Shown here piece by piece: positions 17,478 to 27,498 of a stretch of 64,000 bases of DNA. Numbering within the stretch: position 1 is the first letter of the stretch; each line of letters opens with the position of its first letter. The notes beneath the pieces are model-generated. The model searched no databases and had not been told where the DNA came from. It saw only the letters and a list, made by a program, of their open reading frames with translations. A program made the position numbers and the translations under genes. This stretch comes from Henriciella aquimarina. GTDB lineage: Bacteria; Pseudomonadota; Alphaproteobacteria; Caulobacterales; Hyphomonadaceae. Location: positions 1 to 64,000 of the forward strand of contig NZ_NCST01000132.1 in the NCBI RefSeq assembly GCF_002088975.1, in the 5' to 3' direction.

Positions 17478-18013
17478 TTCCTATCACCAAGGGCGAGGCC
17501 CATATGTTTGGTTGCAGCCAGCAAGTGCTTGTCCACGGAACTGACAGACATCCCGAAGCGCCGGGCCGCCTCCTTGCGCCTAACCCCATCCATCCGGCAG
17601 AGCAGATAGACATCGCGCGTGCGAGACGGGAGCGCATCGAGCGCTTCCACGAACCGCTCAAAAGCTTCCTTACCTAATAAGACGCGCTCAGGGTCCAACC
17701 TTTCAAAGGAATGGACAAAATCATCGTATTCGACGTTCGAGGCCTCGCCGCGGCGGTGCGTCTTGCGCCAATGGTCGCGCCAGATATTGGCGGCGCACTG
17801 CATGAGGAAGGCTTCTGCGTTTTCGATCTCGCCTTCGCCCTGGCGTGCGGCCAGGCGGAGATAGACATCGTGCACGAGATCGTCGCAGAGATGAGCTGGC
17901 GCGCCCCGCCGCGCAAAATAGCGCCGCAAGGCCGCGCCATATTTTCTGGCGAAGAGGTCCAGTTGTATGGGCTCACCGCCCCCTGCCCTCGACTGTTTCC
18001 GATTGACACCCAT
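17474..18013 (-). CDS. ECF sigma factor, FecI type
   Basis: 179 residues with region 2 (HLCDDLVHDVYLRLA ... FLMQCAANIWRDHWR) and region 4 (LPSRTRDVYLLCRMDG, then RRFGMSVSSVDKHLL as the DNA-recognition helix-turn-helix). This is the FecI-like class that pairs with FecR and STN receptors. It should direct transcription of the receptor and possibly of the oxygenase and ferredoxin. Upstream, a direct repeat CGGAAAC (18103-18109 and 18115-18121, plus-strand reading) lies about 90 bases from its start. Confidence 0.93.
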   Translation of the reverse strand: MGVNRKQSRAGGGEPIQLDLFARKYGAALRRYFARRGAPAHLCDDLVHDVYLRLAARQGEGEIENAEAFLMQCAANIWRDHWRKTHRRGEASNVEYDDFVHSFERLDPERVLLGKEAFERFVEALDALPSRTRDVYLLCRMDGVRRKEAARRFGMSVSSVDKHLLAATKHMGLALGDRK

Positions 18014-18162
18014 GAGATCCTGCCAGGTTTGGCCGCGCGACTGGCGCAGATGACTGGTTCGCCGGATACGAACATATTTTCAGCCTGGGCGCCACTCGGC
18101 GGCGGAAACGCCTCCGGAAACAGCCGAAAAAGGATGCAATAACAAAGACATATCTGGGGGAA

Positions 18163-18238
18163 TGGTGGGCGGTAACGGGCTCGAACCGCTGACCCTCTCG
18201 GTGTAAACGAGATGCTCTACCAACTGAGCTAACCGCCC
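18163..18238 (-). tRNA. tRNA-Val (anticodon TAC)
   Basis: A 76-base cloverleaf with encoded CCA. The acceptor GGGCGGT (ending at 18238) pairs with ACCGCCC. The D-loop reads AGCTCAGTTGGTAGAGC. The anticodon arm TCTCG-TTTACAC-CGAGA gives anticodon TAC, and the T-arm contains GGTTCGAGCCC. It lies between the sigma-factor gene and lon. Confidence 0.97.
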
Positions 18239-18280
18239 TCTGTGTTCAGCGCTTTCTGCGGGACGTTGACGCGAAAAGCA

Positions 18281-18314
18281 AGACGGCCCCTGTCGTTTGA
18301 AGCAGGGGCCGTCT
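18281..18314 (-). terminator. lon terminator
   Basis: AGACGGCCCCTG (18281-18292) pairs with CAGGGGCCGTCT (18303-18314), a 12-bp perfect stem. On the minus strand it is followed by TTGCTTTT. It lies 20 bases after the lon stop. Confidence 0.85.
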
Positions 18315-18334
18315 CTTATCCCTGGAGTATTCGC

Positions 18335-20740
18335 CTAGTGGCGGATGGTCTCTCCGGTTTCTTCCGTGCCGGGCTTGCCGGCGAGCGTGGCCTGCAGGGC
18401 CGCCTCGTCCTCGTCCGACCATTCGATCGGCGCAAGCGGACGGGTCAGCGCGCGGGCAAACACCTCATTGATGTCGGTGACAGGCACGATCTTCAGACCT
18501 TCCTTAACCTGATCCGGAATCTCGGTGAGATCTTTCTCATTCTCTTCCGGAATGAGGACCGTCTTGATGCCACCGCGCAGCGCGGCCAGGAGTTTCTCCT
18601 TCAGCCCGCCGATCGGCAGGACACGGCCCCTCAACGAGACCTCACCCGTCATGGCCACATCGCGGCGGACCGGATTGCCGGTGAGCAGCGAGACGATGGC
18701 TGTCGTCATCGCGATCCCGGCCGAAGGCCCGTCCTTGGGCGTCGCGCCGTCCGGCACGTGGACGTGGATGTCCGTCGTGTTGAACTGGCTCGGCTTGATA
18801 CCAAGCATGACAGCCCGGGAGCGAACAAGCGAGCTTGCCGCCTGGATCGACTCCTTCATCACGTCGCGCAGGTTACCGGTGACCTTCATCAGGCCGCGTC
18901 CCGGCATCTGGACGGCTTCGATGGGAAGCAGGTCGCCCCCTGTCTCGGTCCAGGCAAGGCCGGTGACGGCACCGATCTGGTCTTCCTCGTCGGCCAGGCC
19001 GAAGCGGAATTTCCGGACACCGGCAAACTCGTCGAGATTGTCGGAAGTGACTTCGATGACGGTCTCGCCCTTCTGCGTGATCTGGCGCACGGCCTTGCGG
19101 GCCAGACGGGCCAGTTCGCGCTCGAGATTCCGCACACCGGCTTCACGCGTATAGTAGCGGATGAGGTCGCGGATGGCTTCCTCGTTAACGATCCATTCGC
19201 TCTCGGCAAGGCCGTGATCCTTACGGATCTTGGGCAGGAGGTGACGCTTCGCGATCTCCAGCTTCTCCGGTTCGGTGTAGCCGGCGATGCGGATGATCTC
19301 CATCCGGTCGAGAAGCGGCTGCGGCATGTTGAGCGAGTTCGCCGTCGTCACGAACATCACGTCCGAAAGGTCGTAATCGACTTCCAGATAGTGGTCGTTG
19401 AACGTCGAATTCTGCGCCGGGTCGAGCACTTCGAGAAGCGCCGAGGCCGGATCGCCGCGATGGTCCATGCCCATCTTGTCGATCTCGTCGAGCAGGAAGA
19501 GCGGATTGCCGGACTTGGCCTTCTTCATCGACTGGATGATACGGCCCGGCATGGAGCCGATATAGGTCCGGCGGTGACCGCGGATCTCGCTTTCGTCACG
19601 CACGCCGCCAAGCGACACGCGGACAAAGTCACGGCCCGTGGCTTCCGCAATCGAGCGGCCGAGAGAGGTCTTGCCGACGCCGGGCGGGCCGACGAGGCAG
19701 AGGATCGGGCCTTTCATCTTCTTGGTGCGCTTCTGCACAGCCAGATATTCGATGATCCGTTCCTTGACCTTCTCGAGACCGTAATGGTCGTGATCGAGCT
19801 GTTCCTCGGCCGCATCGAGATCGGTGGAGATCTCCTTGCGATTGCCCCAGGGCAGCGACAGCAGCCAGTCGAGATAATTCCGCACGACGGTGGATTCCGC
19901 CGACATCGGGCTCATCTGGCGCAGCTTCTTGATCTCCTGGTCGGCCTTGTTACGGGCCTCCTCGCTGAGCGGGGTCTCACGGATCTTCTCCTCGAGCTCG
20001 GCGACCTCGTCGCGTTCTTCACCGCCATCGCCCAGTTCGCGCTGAATGGCCTTCATCTGCTCATTCAGGTAATATTCGCGCTGGGTCTTCTCCATCTGGC
20101 GCTTGACGCGGTTCTTGATCTTCCGCTCCATCTGCATCATGCCCATTTCGCCTTCCATGAGGGCGAACACCTTCTCGAGGCGCTCACGGGCATTCGACAG
20201 TTCAAGCAGTTCCTGCTTGTCGGAGAGTTTGACCTGCAGCTGGGAAGCAACCGCATCGGCCAGCTTGCCGGCTTCGGTGATCTGCGAAACCGTCGCGACC
20301 GATTCCGGCGGAATCTTGCGGTTGAGCTTCGCATAGTTCTCGAACTGGTCGATCACGGCACGCGAGAGTGCCTGCACCTCGCCGGTATCGCCGGCTTCCG
20401 GCTCGATCAGCTCGACATCGGCATCGAAATAGCTGTCGCGGTCATTGAACTCGACGATCTGCGCCCGGCTGGCGCCTTCGACGAGCACCTTGACCGTCCC
20501 GTCCGGCAGCTTCAGCAGCTGCAGGATCGTGGCGACCGTGCCGATCTTGTGAATGTCGTCTGACGCGGGCTCATCGGTCGACGGGTCCTTTTGAGCAACG
20601 AGCATGATCTCGTTCTCGCCTTCGTCGACCATTTCCAGGGCCCGAACGGATTTGTCACGGCCCACAAACAGCGGTGCGACCATGTCGGGGAAAACAACTA
20701 TGTCCCTCAGGGGAAGGACAGGGAGGGTCTTCTTGGGCAT
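18335..20740 (-). CDS. lon: ATP-dependent protease Lon
   Basis: 801 residues from ATG 20740, preceded by GAGGAGG; an earlier in-frame ATG lacks such a site. It has a Lon N-terminal substrate domain ([13 protein letters not shown] at the start), coiled-coil region, AAA module with Walker A GPPGVGKT near 350-358, and a C-terminal protease domain with catalytic Ser in [10 protein letters not shown] near 673 and Lys about 43 residues later. A serine-lysine peptidase, it removes misfolded and regulatory proteins. It follows clpX on the same strand, separated by 145 bases with an 8-bp hairpin. The protein ends in a Glu/Thr-rich tail. Confidence 0.97.
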   Translation of the reverse strand: MPKKTLPVLPLRDIVVFPDMVAPLFVGRDKSVRALEMVDEGENEIMLVAQKDPSTDEPASDDIHKIGTVATILQLLKLPDGTVKVLVEGASRAQIVEFNDRDSYFDADVELIEPEAGDTGEVQALSRAVIDQFENYAKLNRKIPPESVATVSQITEAGKLADAVASQLQVKLSDKQELLELSNARERLEKVFALMEGEMGMMQMERKIKNRVKRQMEKTQREYYLNEQMKAIQRELGDGGEERDEVAELEEKIRETPLSEEARNKADQEIKKLRQMSPMSAESTVVRNYLDWLLSLPWGNRKEISTDLDAAEEQLDHDHYGLEKVKERIIEYLAVQKRTKKMKGPILCLVGPPGVGKTSLGRSIAEATGRDFVRVSLGGVRDESEIRGHRRTYIGSMPGRIIQSMKKAKSGNPLFLLDEIDKMGMDHRGDPASALLEVLDPAQNSTFNDHYLEVDYDLSDVMFVTTANSLNMPQPLLDRMEIIRIAGYTEPEKLEIAKRHLLPKIRKDHGLAESEWIVNEEAIRDLIRYYTREAGVRNLERELARLARKAVRQITQKGETVIEVTSDNLDEFAGVRKFRFGLADEEDQIGAVTGLAWTETGGDLLPIEAVQMPGRGLMKVTGNLRDVMKESIQAASSLVRSRAVMLGIKPSQFNTTDIHVHVPDGATPKDGPSAGIAMTTAIVSLLTGNPVRRDVAMTGEVSLRGRVLPIGGLKEKLLAALRGGIKTVLIPEENEKDLTEIPDQVKEGLKIVPVTDINEVFARALTRPLAPIEWSDEDEAALQATLAGKPGTEETGETIRH

Positions 20741-20842
20741 AATGCCTCCTCTCGATTCCATGGATCCTGCTCAGCAGCGATCCTGCCGGGCGCCCCCGCA
20801 TGGTGGACGATTCCGGCTTCCTGATAAAGATGTGGAGGTAAA

Positions 20843-20867
20843 CGCAGGCCATTCAAGCAGGCCTGCG
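20843..20867 (-). other. Intercistronic hairpin between clpX and lon
   Basis: CGCAGGCC (20843-20850) pairs with GGCCTGCG (20860-20867), 8 bp with a 9-base loop, starting 18 bases after the clpX stop. On the minus strand only GTTTACC follows, so it is at best a weak terminator. It may set the ratio of clpX to lon mRNA. Confidence 0.5.
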
Positions 20868-20885
20868 CACAAGGAATGTCAGCTT

Positions 20886-22151
20886 TTAGGACGCTTCGCT
20901 CGGCTTGGCCGCCTTTGCGTGCACATGCAGCGGCGCCGCATGGCCTTCGACCACCTCGCCATTCACGACGATTTCCTCGACACCGCGCAGGTTCGGCAGC
21001 TCGAACATGGTGTCGAGCAGGATGCCTTCGAGGATGGAGCGCAGGCCGCGGGCCCCCGTCTTGCGGGCAATCGCCTTGCGGGCCACAGCGGTCAGCGCCT
21101 CGTCGGTAAAGGTGAGCTTCACCTCCTCCATGTCGAAGAGCCGCTGATACTGCTTGAGCAGCGCGTTCTTCGGCTGCGTCAGGATTTCGATGAGGGCTTC
21201 CTCGTCGAGATCCTCGAGCGTCGCGATCACCGGCAGGCGGCCGATGAATTCCGGAATGAGGCCATAACGTTGCAGGTCTTCCGGTTCCACATCGCGCAGG
21301 ATCTCGCCGACGCCGCGGGCGTCCGGATCCTTCACGTCGGCGCCGAAGCCCATGCGGGTGCCTTCCCCGCGCGAGCTGATGATCTTGTCGAGACCGGCAA
21401 AGGCACCGCCGACAATGAACAGGATGTTCGTGGTGTCGACCTGCAGGAATTCCTGCTGGGGATGCTTGCGCCCGCCCTGCGGCGGCACAGCGGCAACCGT
21501 GCCTTCCATGATCTTGAGCAGCGCTTGCTGCACCCCCTCGCCGGAGACGTCGCGCGTTATGGACGGATTGTCGGACTTGCGCGAGATCTTGTCGATTTCG
21601 TCGATATAGACGATGCCGCGCTGGGCGCGCTCGACATTATAGTCTGCCGACTGGAGCAGTTTCAGAACGATGTTCTCGACATCCTCACCGACATAGCCGG
21701 CTTCGGTCAGCGTCGTCGCATCGGCCATGGTGAACGGCACATCCAGGATGCGCGCCAGCGTCTGCGCCAGCAGCGTCTTGCCGCAACCGGTCGGCCCGAC
21801 GAGCAGGATGTTCGATTTCGCCAGCTCGACCCCGTCGGAGGTCGAGGCGTGCGAGAGGCGCTTGTAGTGGTTGTGAACCGCAACGGAGAGAATGCGCTTG
21901 GCGTGCGCCTGGCCGATCACATAATCGTCCAGCACATCGCAGATTTCGCGCGGGGTCGGCACACCGTCCTTCGACTTGAAGCCGGTCGCCTTGCTCTCCT
22001 CCCGGATGATGTCCATGCAGAGTTCGACGCATTCGTCGCAGATGAACACCGTGGGGCCGGCGATCAGCTTCTTCACTTCATGCTGGCTCTTGCCGCAAAA
22101 GGAACAATAAAGCGTATTCTTCGAATCGCCGGTGCCGTTCTGTTTCGTCAT
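20886..22151 (-). CDS. clpX: ATP-dependent Clp protease ATP-binding subunit ClpX
   Basis: 421 residues. The N-terminal zinc domain has Cys16, Cys19, Cys38 and Cys41. AAA features include Walker A GPTGCGKT, the substrate-gripping pore loop GYVG, Walker B YIDEIDK and the sensor-2 region near the C-terminus. It unfolds tagged substrates and feeds them to ClpP, whose gene is 120 bases upstream on the same strand. In Caulobacter relatives ClpXP destroys CtrA; a CtrA-type site in this window lies in front of parE. Confidence 0.98.
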   Translation of the reverse strand: MTKQNGTGDSKNTLYCSFCGKSQHEVKKLIAGPTVFICDECVELCMDIIREESKATGFKSKDGVPTPREICDVLDDYVIGQAHAKRILSVAVHNHYKRLSHASTSDGVELAKSNILLVGPTGCGKTLLAQTLARILDVPFTMADATTLTEAGYVGEDVENIVLKLLQSADYNVERAQRGIVYIDEIDKISRKSDNPSITRDVSGEGVQQALLKIMEGTVAAVPPQGGRKHPQQEFLQVDTTNILFIVGGAFAGLDKIISSRGEGTRMGFGADVKDPDARGVGEILRDVEPEDLQRYGLIPEFIGRLPVIATLEDLDEEALIEILTQPKNALLKQYQRLFDMEEVKLTFTDEALTAVARKAIARKTGARGLRSILEGILLDTMFELPNLRGVEEIVVNGEVVEGHAAPLHVHAKAAKPSEAS

Positions 22152-22234
22152 GGCTACCTCAATGCTTGCGATGAATTAACGCACGATTTATGCCGCGCGA
22201 CATTCTCGCTTGATAATCGATCATATTTTTTCAG

Positions 22235-22271
22235 TCCGGACGCGCAAGTGCAGCTGCGCATCAATGCCGGA
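22235..22271 (-). other. Intercistronic stem-loop after clpP
   Basis: An outer stem TCCGG/CCGGA (22235-22239 with 22267-22271) and an inner stem GCGCA/TGCGC (22242-22246 with 22255-22259) form a two-part hairpin starting right at the clpP stop. On the minus strand it is followed by an A run, not a T run, so it is probably not an intrinsic terminator. Confidence 0.45.
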
Positions 22272-22895
22272 CTATTTGTCCTCGTCGCCCTGACGGCGCT
22301 CATAGACCTGATCGAGCAGGCCGAAATCCTTGGCCTCGTCCGCCGTCATGAACGTATCCCGATCAAGCTTGCGCTCGATCGTATCGTAATCCTGACCGGT
22401 GTGTTTGACATAGATATCATTCAGCCGGCGTTTCAATTCGAGAATTTCCTCGGCATGGCGTTCGATGTCGGTCGCGACACCGCGATAGCCGCCGGAGGGC
22501 TGGTGAACCATGACGCGCGCATTCGGCAGCGCGATCCGCATGCCCTTCTCGCCGGCCGCGAGCAGCAGCGAGCCCATGCTGGCCGCCTGGCCGACGCAAA
22601 CCGTCGAGACCGGGCAGCGGATGTATTGCATCGTGTCATAGATGGCGAGCCCCGAGGAAACATAGCCGCCGGGGCTGTTGATATACATCGAGATCTCTTT
22701 TTTCGGGCTCTCGGACTCCAGGAAGAGGAGCTGAGCCGTCACCACGCTGGCGGTATTGTCGTCGATGCCGCCGGTCACAAAGATAATGCGTTCCTTCAGC
22801 AGCCGCGAGAAGATGTCGAAGGCCCTCTCTCCGCGGCTCGTTTGTTCAACGACCGTCGGGACAAGGTTCAGAGCGGTGATGTAAGGGTCGGTCAT
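22272..22895 (-). CDS. clpP: ATP-dependent Clp protease proteolytic subunit ClpP
   Basis: 207 residues from ATG 22895 ([10 protein letters not shown]), which matches the alphaproteobacterial start; upstream in-frame starts at 22922 and 23024 add non-conserved sequence. The catalytic triad is Ser106 (GQAASMGS), His131 (VMVHQPSGG) and Asp180 (DRDTFM). It forms the two-ring degradation chamber used by ClpX and ClpA. It is the first gene of the clpP-clpX-lon series. Trigger factor, usually beside clpP, lies 5 kb away on the other strand. Confidence 0.97.
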   Translation of the reverse strand: MTDPYITALNLVPTVVEQTSRGERAFDIFSRLLKERIIFVTGGIDDNTASVVTAQLLFLESESPKKEISMYINSPGGYVSSGLAIYDTMQYIRCPVSTVCVGQAASMGSLLLAAGEKGMRIALPNARVMVHQPSGGYRGVATDIERHAEEILELKRRLNDIYVKHTGQDYDTIERKLDRDTFMTADEAKDFGLLDQVYERRQGDEDK

Positions 22896-23035
22896 TCGAG
22901 CGTTCCAGCCTGCTTGGTTCATTGTCGAGTGCGTATGTGGTCGCAGCTTGATGCATATTTGTCTATGCCGGGATTCACGCAAGGGCCAGAACGCATTTAT
23001 CCACCGCCTGGCACTGAACTTCATCCTTACCCGGC

Positions 23036-23068
23036 AGAAAAACGCCCCGGACCGAAATCCGGGGCGCC
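23036..23068 (-). terminator. glnA terminator
   Basis: CGCCCCGGA (23043-23051) pairs with TCCGGGGCG (23058-23066) around a six-base loop. On the minus strand it is followed by TTTTTCTG. It lies 28 bases beyond the glnA stop. Confidence 0.88.
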
Positions 23069-23093
23069 TTGGTCATACGGGCCGTCTGTCGGC

Positions 23094-24497
23094 TTAGACC
23101 TTGTAGTACATGTCGAATTCGACCGGGTGCGGGTGCAGCTGCAGACGCTCCACCTCTTCCATCTTGAGATCGATATAGGCGTCGATCTGGTCGTCATCGA
23201 ACACGCTGCCCTTTTTCAGGAAGCCGCGGTCGGCATCGAGGCTTTCGAGCGCCTCACGCAGCGAACCGCAGACCTGCGGGATCGACTTCGCCTCTTCCGG
23301 CGGCAGGTCGTAGAGGTCCTTGTCCATGGCGTCGCCCGGATGGATCTTGTTCTCGATCCCGTCGAGACCGGCCATGAGCAGCGCCGAGAAGGCCAGGTAC
23401 GGGTTGGCCGTCGGGTCCGGGAAGCGCGTCTCGATGCGCTTGGCCTTCGGGCTGGAGCCAAACGGGATACGGATCGAGGCAGACCGGTTGCGGGCCGAAT
23501 AGGCCAGCATCACCGGGGCTTCGAAGCCCGGCACCAGACGCTTGTACGAGTTGGTCGATGCGTTCGTCAGCGCGTTCAGCGCCTTGGCGTGCTTGATGAT
23601 GCCGCCGATGTAGAACAGGCAGGTTTCCGACAGGCCGGCATACTGGTCGCCGGCGAACAGCGGCGAAGAGCCGTTCCAGATCGACTGGTGGACGTGCATG
23701 CCCGAGCCGTTGTCGTTGAAATACGGCTTCGGCATGAAGGTCGCCGTCTTGCCGTACTGGGCCGCCACATTGTGGACGACATACTTGTAGAGCTGCAGGC
23801 GGTCAGCCATCGAGGTCAGCGTCGAGAACTTCATGCCAAGCTCGTGCTGCGCCGGGGCAACCTCGTGGTGATGCTTCTCCGGCTCCAGGCCGAGCTCGCT
23901 CATGATGCCCAGCATTTCCGAGCGCATGTCCTGTTCGGAGTCGATCGGCGGGACCGGGAAATAGCCACCCTTCGTATGCGGGCGGTGGCCCATATTGCCC
24001 ATCTCGTATTCCTTGTCCGTGTTGAACGGCAGCTCGGTGGAATCGAAGGAATAGCCGGTCTTGTGCGGCTCGGTGGACCAGCGGACATCGTCAAACACGA
24101 AGAACTCGGCTTCCGGGCCGAAATAGGCGGTCGTGCCGACACCCGATTGCTTCAAATAGGCTTCGGCCTTCTTGGCGGTCGTGCGCGGGTCACGGCCATA
24201 GGGCTGCTCGGTCATCGGATCGAGAATGTCGCAGACTACGGCCAGCGTCGTCTGTTGGAAGAACGGATCGATGACCGCTGCGCTCGGGTCCGGCTTGAGC
24301 AGCATGTCCGACTCATTGATCGTCTTCCAGCCGGCGACGGACGAGCCGTCGAACATCTGCCCTTCCACGAAGAAGTCGTCATCGACCATGCCCTTATCGA
24401 AGGTGACGTGCTGCATCTTCCCGCGCGGGTCGGTAAAACGAAGGTCAACGAACTCAACGTCCTTTTCCTTCATCAGCTTCATAAGATTTTCGGCCAT
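23094..24497 (-). CDS. glnA: Glutamine synthetase type I
   Basis: 467 residues, close to the usual 468-470. It makes glutamine from glutamate, ammonia and ATP as a dodecamer. Landmarks are the N-terminal beta-grasp [15 protein letters not shown], the metal/ATP segments [14 protein letters not shown] and [14 protein letters not shown], and the adenylylation loop YDLPPEE with Tyr396. The intact tyrosine means activity can be controlled by GlnE, which in turn responds to PII. It is the second gene of a glnB-glnA operon. Confidence 0.98.
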   Translation of the reverse strand: MAENLMKLMKEKDVEFVDLRFTDPRGKMQHVTFDKGMVDDDFFVEGQMFDGSSVAGWKTINESDMLLKPDPSAAVIDPFFQQTTLAVVCDILDPMTEQPYGRDPRTTAKKAEAYLKQSGVGTTAYFGPEAEFFVFDDVRWSTEPHKTGYSFDSTELPFNTDKEYEMGNMGHRPHTKGGYFPVPPIDSEQDMRSEMLGIMSELGLEPEKHHHEVAPAQHELGMKFSTLTSMADRLQLYKYVVHNVAAQYGKTATFMPKPYFNDNGSGMHVHQSIWNGSSPLFAGDQYAGLSETCLFYIGGIIKHAKALNALTNASTNSYKRLVPGFEAPVMLAYSARNRSASIRIPFGSSPKAKRIETRFPDPTANPYLAFSALLMAGLDGIENKIHPGDAMDKDLYDLPPEEAKSIPQVCGSLREALESLDADRGFLKKGSVFDDDQIDAYIDLKMEEVERLQLHPHPVEFDMYYKV

Positions 24498-24555
24498 TTA
24501 GCCCTCCAGTTTAAAACGTAAATCGTCCGGTTGTGTGTGTGCGGCTCAGGTCCCC

Positions 24556-25011
<456 letters not shown>

Positions 25012-25129
25012 TCACTGGTGATTGTTTGTGCATAGCTTGATACCCCTGAAAATGACGGTCGCGTCATTGTTCAAAGGGGGCCGCCGTGCTAGTTAGTCTG
25101 TCAAATCAGCCCCTTCCGGCGACACGGAT

Positions 25130-25909
25130 ATGACCACCGCTTCTTATTATATAGATCCCGCGCGCGAGGCGCCGCGATTCCGCCCGCTGAAGGCGTGGCG
25201 TCACATGCAGAAGCTCATCGCCAACAAGGAAGATACCGAGCAAGTCTTTCACATCATCGAAGCCCTCAACGGCAAGGCGGCCTTCAAGGATTTCGAGCGC
25301 TTCATGGCGACGCCGGAAGGCCAGTCCCAGCTCAGCAAGCGCACCGTCCTGCCCCCGATTCTCGATGACCACACCCCGCTCCATTCGCTCCCTGAAGGCA
25401 GCGTTGGCCGCACCTATGCCGAATTCATGGAACGCGAAGGCCTCAGTGCGGCCGGCCTTGTCGCCGAAAGCGAGAAACGCCCGGCGGCCTGGCGCGAAAT
25501 CGAGGATGATCTGCTCTGGTACGGGAATCGCCTGCGCGACACTCATGACATGATGCACATCCTGACCGGCTATGGCCGGGACGCGCTCGGCGAGGCCGCT
25601 CTGCTCGGCTTTACCCACAGCCAGCATGGCGGCGCGGGTGTCAGCTTCATCGCCTTTATGGGCGGGCGGCAGATTTCAAAGGCCGCTCCGAAAGCCGCCC
25701 GGATCCGCGACGTGATTCGCGAAGGTCGCCGCAATGGCAAGATCGCGCACCGCATCATCGAACAGGACATCGAGGCGCTTCTGCCGCGCCCGCTCGACGA
25801 GGTCCGCCAGGCGCTCAATATTCCCGAGCCGGTTCTCTACCGACGCGCGCTCGACATCATGGCGCAGGATGGCCTCGACCCATTCAAGGTCATGGAGACC
25901 GCGGCTTGA
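25130..25909 (+). CDS. coq4: Ubiquinone biosynthesis protein COQ4 homologue
   Basis: 259 residues. The COQ4 signature HDxxHx11E is present exactly: His139, Asp140, His143 and Glu155 (HDMMHILTGYGRDALGE), a metal-binding site. In eukaryotes Coq4 supports the ring C1 decarboxylation/hydroxylation step of ubiquinone synthesis, and bacterial relatives are presumed to do the same. It is divergent from glnB and overlaps the next gene by four bases (TTGA). It is more often noted in mitochondria than in bacteria but is frequent in alphaproteobacteria. Confidence 0.9.
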   Translation: MTTASYYIDPAREAPRFRPLKAWRHMQKLIANKEDTEQVFHIIEALNGKAAFKDFERFMATPEGQSQLSKRTVLPPILDDHTPLHSLPEGSVGRTYAEFMEREGLSAAGLVAESEKRPAAWREIEDDLLWYGNRLRDTHDMMHILTGYGRDALGEAALLGFTHSQHGGAGVSFIAFMGGRQISKAAPKAARIRDVIREGRRNGKIAHRIIEQDIEALLPRPLDEVRQALNIPEPVLYRRALDIMAQDGLDPFKVMETAA

Positions 25910-26445
25910 TCTGTCTGGTACGTCACGGCGAAGCCGCCGCTGGATGGGGCCATGCGGCCGATCCCGGCCTCTCGCCGCTCGGCGAGAAACAGGCCGAAGC
26001 CGTTACCACAACACTGAAAGCCGCCAAGGCCGAGCGCATCGTGGCCAGCCCCATGGCACGCTGCCAGCAGACCTCCCTGCCCTTTGCACACGAAAGCGGC
26101 CTGGCCGTTGCAACCGACCGGACCGTCGGTGAGATCCCGACCCCGGACGGGCTTGAAGACCGCGTCGCCTGGCTGCGTGAGTTCATGGCGGGCTCCTGGT
26201 CGAATGCGCCCGCCCTGCTGAAGGGCTGGCGGGAGGACCTGATCCGCACGATCGAGACCATGCCGGACCACACGGTCGTCTTTACCCATTTCGTCGCGAT
26301 CAACACCATTGTCGGGCATCTCGGTGGTTCGCAAAACGTTACCAGCTTCCGGCCGGGGCATTGCTCGGTCACCTGGCTTGCCAAGGGCGCCGACAGGCTG
26401 GTCGTCGAGCAACTTGGCAGCGAAGCCGCCACCAAAATTCTCTGA
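25906..26445 (+). CDS. Histidine phosphatase family protein (phosphoglycerate-mutase-like)
   Basis: 179 residues beginning MICLVRHGEA. The RHG phosphohistidine motif is at 6-8, with a later active-site segment VFTHFVAIN carrying the second His and an early LSPLGEKQA helix. The start is TTG at 25906, overlapping the coq4 stop as TTGA; no other start fits the RHG position. Substrate is unknown; the family covers phosphosugars, phosphoproteins (SixA-like) and others. Coupling to coq4 is tight. Confidence 0.85.
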   Translation: MICLVRHGEAAAGWGHAADPGLSPLGEKQAEAVTTTLKAAKAERIVASPMARCQQTSLPFAHESGLAVATDRTVGEIPTPDGLEDRVAWLREFMAGSWSNAPALLKGWREDLIRTIETMPDHTVVFTHFVAINTIVGHLGGSQNVTSFRPGHCSVTWLAKGADRLVVEQLGSEAATKIL

Positions 26446-26461
26446 AGGCTTTTTCCTGCAC

Positions 26462-26546
26462 CTTTGAGTGTACCCTTCAGGCGTACTCCCTACTGCACTC
26501 TCCAGGTGTACCGTCCCGAAACAGTCGGAGGGCCGTTTCGTCCGAC
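26462..26546 (+). promoter_or_regulatory. Repeat-rich leader upstream of nnrD
   Basis: Three related 12-mers ending GTAC lie at 26462-26473, 26475-26486 and 26500-26511 (the last two match at 10 of 12). Then comes a hairpin, GTCGGA (26524-26529) with TCCGAC (26541-26546), followed by CGGAGGGTTTT. The hairpin plus T run may terminate the phosphatase transcript or act as an attenuator; the repeats look like a protein-binding array. Confidence 0.35.
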
Positions 26547-26613
26547 CGGAGGGTTTTGCCCATCGCGGGAGCTTCGGTTATTCAGATGCCAGATCTCTCA
26601 GGTAGGATAGAGC

Positions 26614-27456
26614 ATGTCCGGTATGGCCCACACCAACACTCCCGAACTCTGGATCGGCGCCTGGCCCTGGCCGTCCGATGACACGCACAAGCATGCCCGC
26701 GGGGCGCTGGGGTGTGTTTCGGGGCCAGCCTCCTCGACGGGCGCGGCCCGGCTTTCGGCCCGGTCCGGCCTGCGCATCGGCGCGGGCCTCGTGACGCTGT
26801 TCTCGCCACCCGGTGCCGTCCTCGTGAATGCCAGCCACGAAACGGCCGTCATGGTGAAAGCCTTCCGCGACACCGATGAGCTCGCCGCACTGGCCGGGAC
26901 CTGCCGCTGCGGGCTGATCGGCCCGGGCGCCGGGGTCACCGATGAGACTCGCGCCAACACGCTGACCGTGCTGAAAGAAGCCCGTTCGGCCGTGCTCGAT
27001 GCAGATGCCCTGAGCGTGTTCAAAGATGACACCGAGACCCTCTTCGCCGCGATCGACAAGCCGGCCATCCTCACGCCCCACCCCGGTGAGTTCAAACGCA
27101 TTTTTCCCGACCTGCTGGATCAGCATGACCGCGAGACTGCCGCCCGGATCGCCGCAGAGCGCAGCGGCGCCGTGGTCATCCTGAAGGGACAGGTGTCCGT
27201 GATTGCTGCGCCTGACGGGCGCATCGTGCGCAACACCCACGCCACGCCCTTTCTGGCGACAGCCGGCAGCGGCGACGTGCTGGCCGGTATCGCCGGCGGC
27301 CTGCTGGCGCAGGGCATGACCGCGTTCGATGCGGCCTGTGCCGCCTGCTGGGTGCATGGCGAACTGGGCCTGCGGCTCGGGCCGGGCCTCATCGCCGAAG
27401 ACCTGCCAGAGGCCCTGCCAGAGCTGCTCAGCGAGTTTTATGACAGCAGGCCTTGA
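26614..27456 (+). CDS. nnrD: ADP/ATP-dependent NAD(P)H-hydrate dehydratase (stand-alone)
   Basis: 280 residues, ribokinase-like YjeF C-terminal domain. Visible motifs are GPGAGVTDETR, DADALSVF, ILTPHPGEF and the phosphate/anion loop TAGSGDVLAG near 214-223. It repairs hydrated NAD(P)H using ADP or ATP. In most bacteria this domain is fused to an NnrE epimerase; here the epimerase half is absent and no open frame for it precedes the gene. The ATG at 26614 has AGGA about seven bases upstream. It is followed by tRNA-Leu. Confidence 0.88.
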   Translation: MSGMAHTNTPELWIGAWPWPSDDTHKHARGALGCVSGPASSTGAARLSARSGLRIGAGLVTLFSPPGAVLVNASHETAVMVKAFRDTDELAALAGTCRCGLIGPGAGVTDETRANTLTVLKEARSAVLDADALSVFKDDTETLFAAIDKPAILTPHPGEFKRIFPDLLDQHDRETAARIAAERSGAVVILKGQVSVIAAPDGRIVRNTHATPFLATAGSGDVLAGIAGGLLAQGMTAFDAACAACWVHGELGLRLGPGLIAEDLPEALPELLSEFYDSRP

Positions 27457-27498
27457 ACCGGCTCGCGCCTCGAATTACGAGACCCGATCGCATCACAT

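Noticed and set aside
18242-20563. A 773-codon open frame opposite lon
   Set aside because: Shadow of lon on the other strand; it also begins at the edge of tRNA-Val and the lon terminator, with no ribosome site.
22176-22190. TTAA-N7-TTTA upstream of clpX as a CtrA site
   Set aside because: The second half is TTTA, not TTAA, so it is only a partial match; not listed as a site.
22996-23005. TTATCCACC before clpP as a DnaA box
   Set aside because: One mismatch to TTATCCACA, a single copy, and no cluster or origin-like context.
20604-24521. A 1305-codon open frame on the plus strand across clpX, clpP and glnA
   Set aside because: It is the reverse complement of three unmistakable genes; high-GC codon bias removes stops from the opposite strand. 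Its composition (His, Arg, Gly, Asp) is that of such shadows and it has no recognisable domain.
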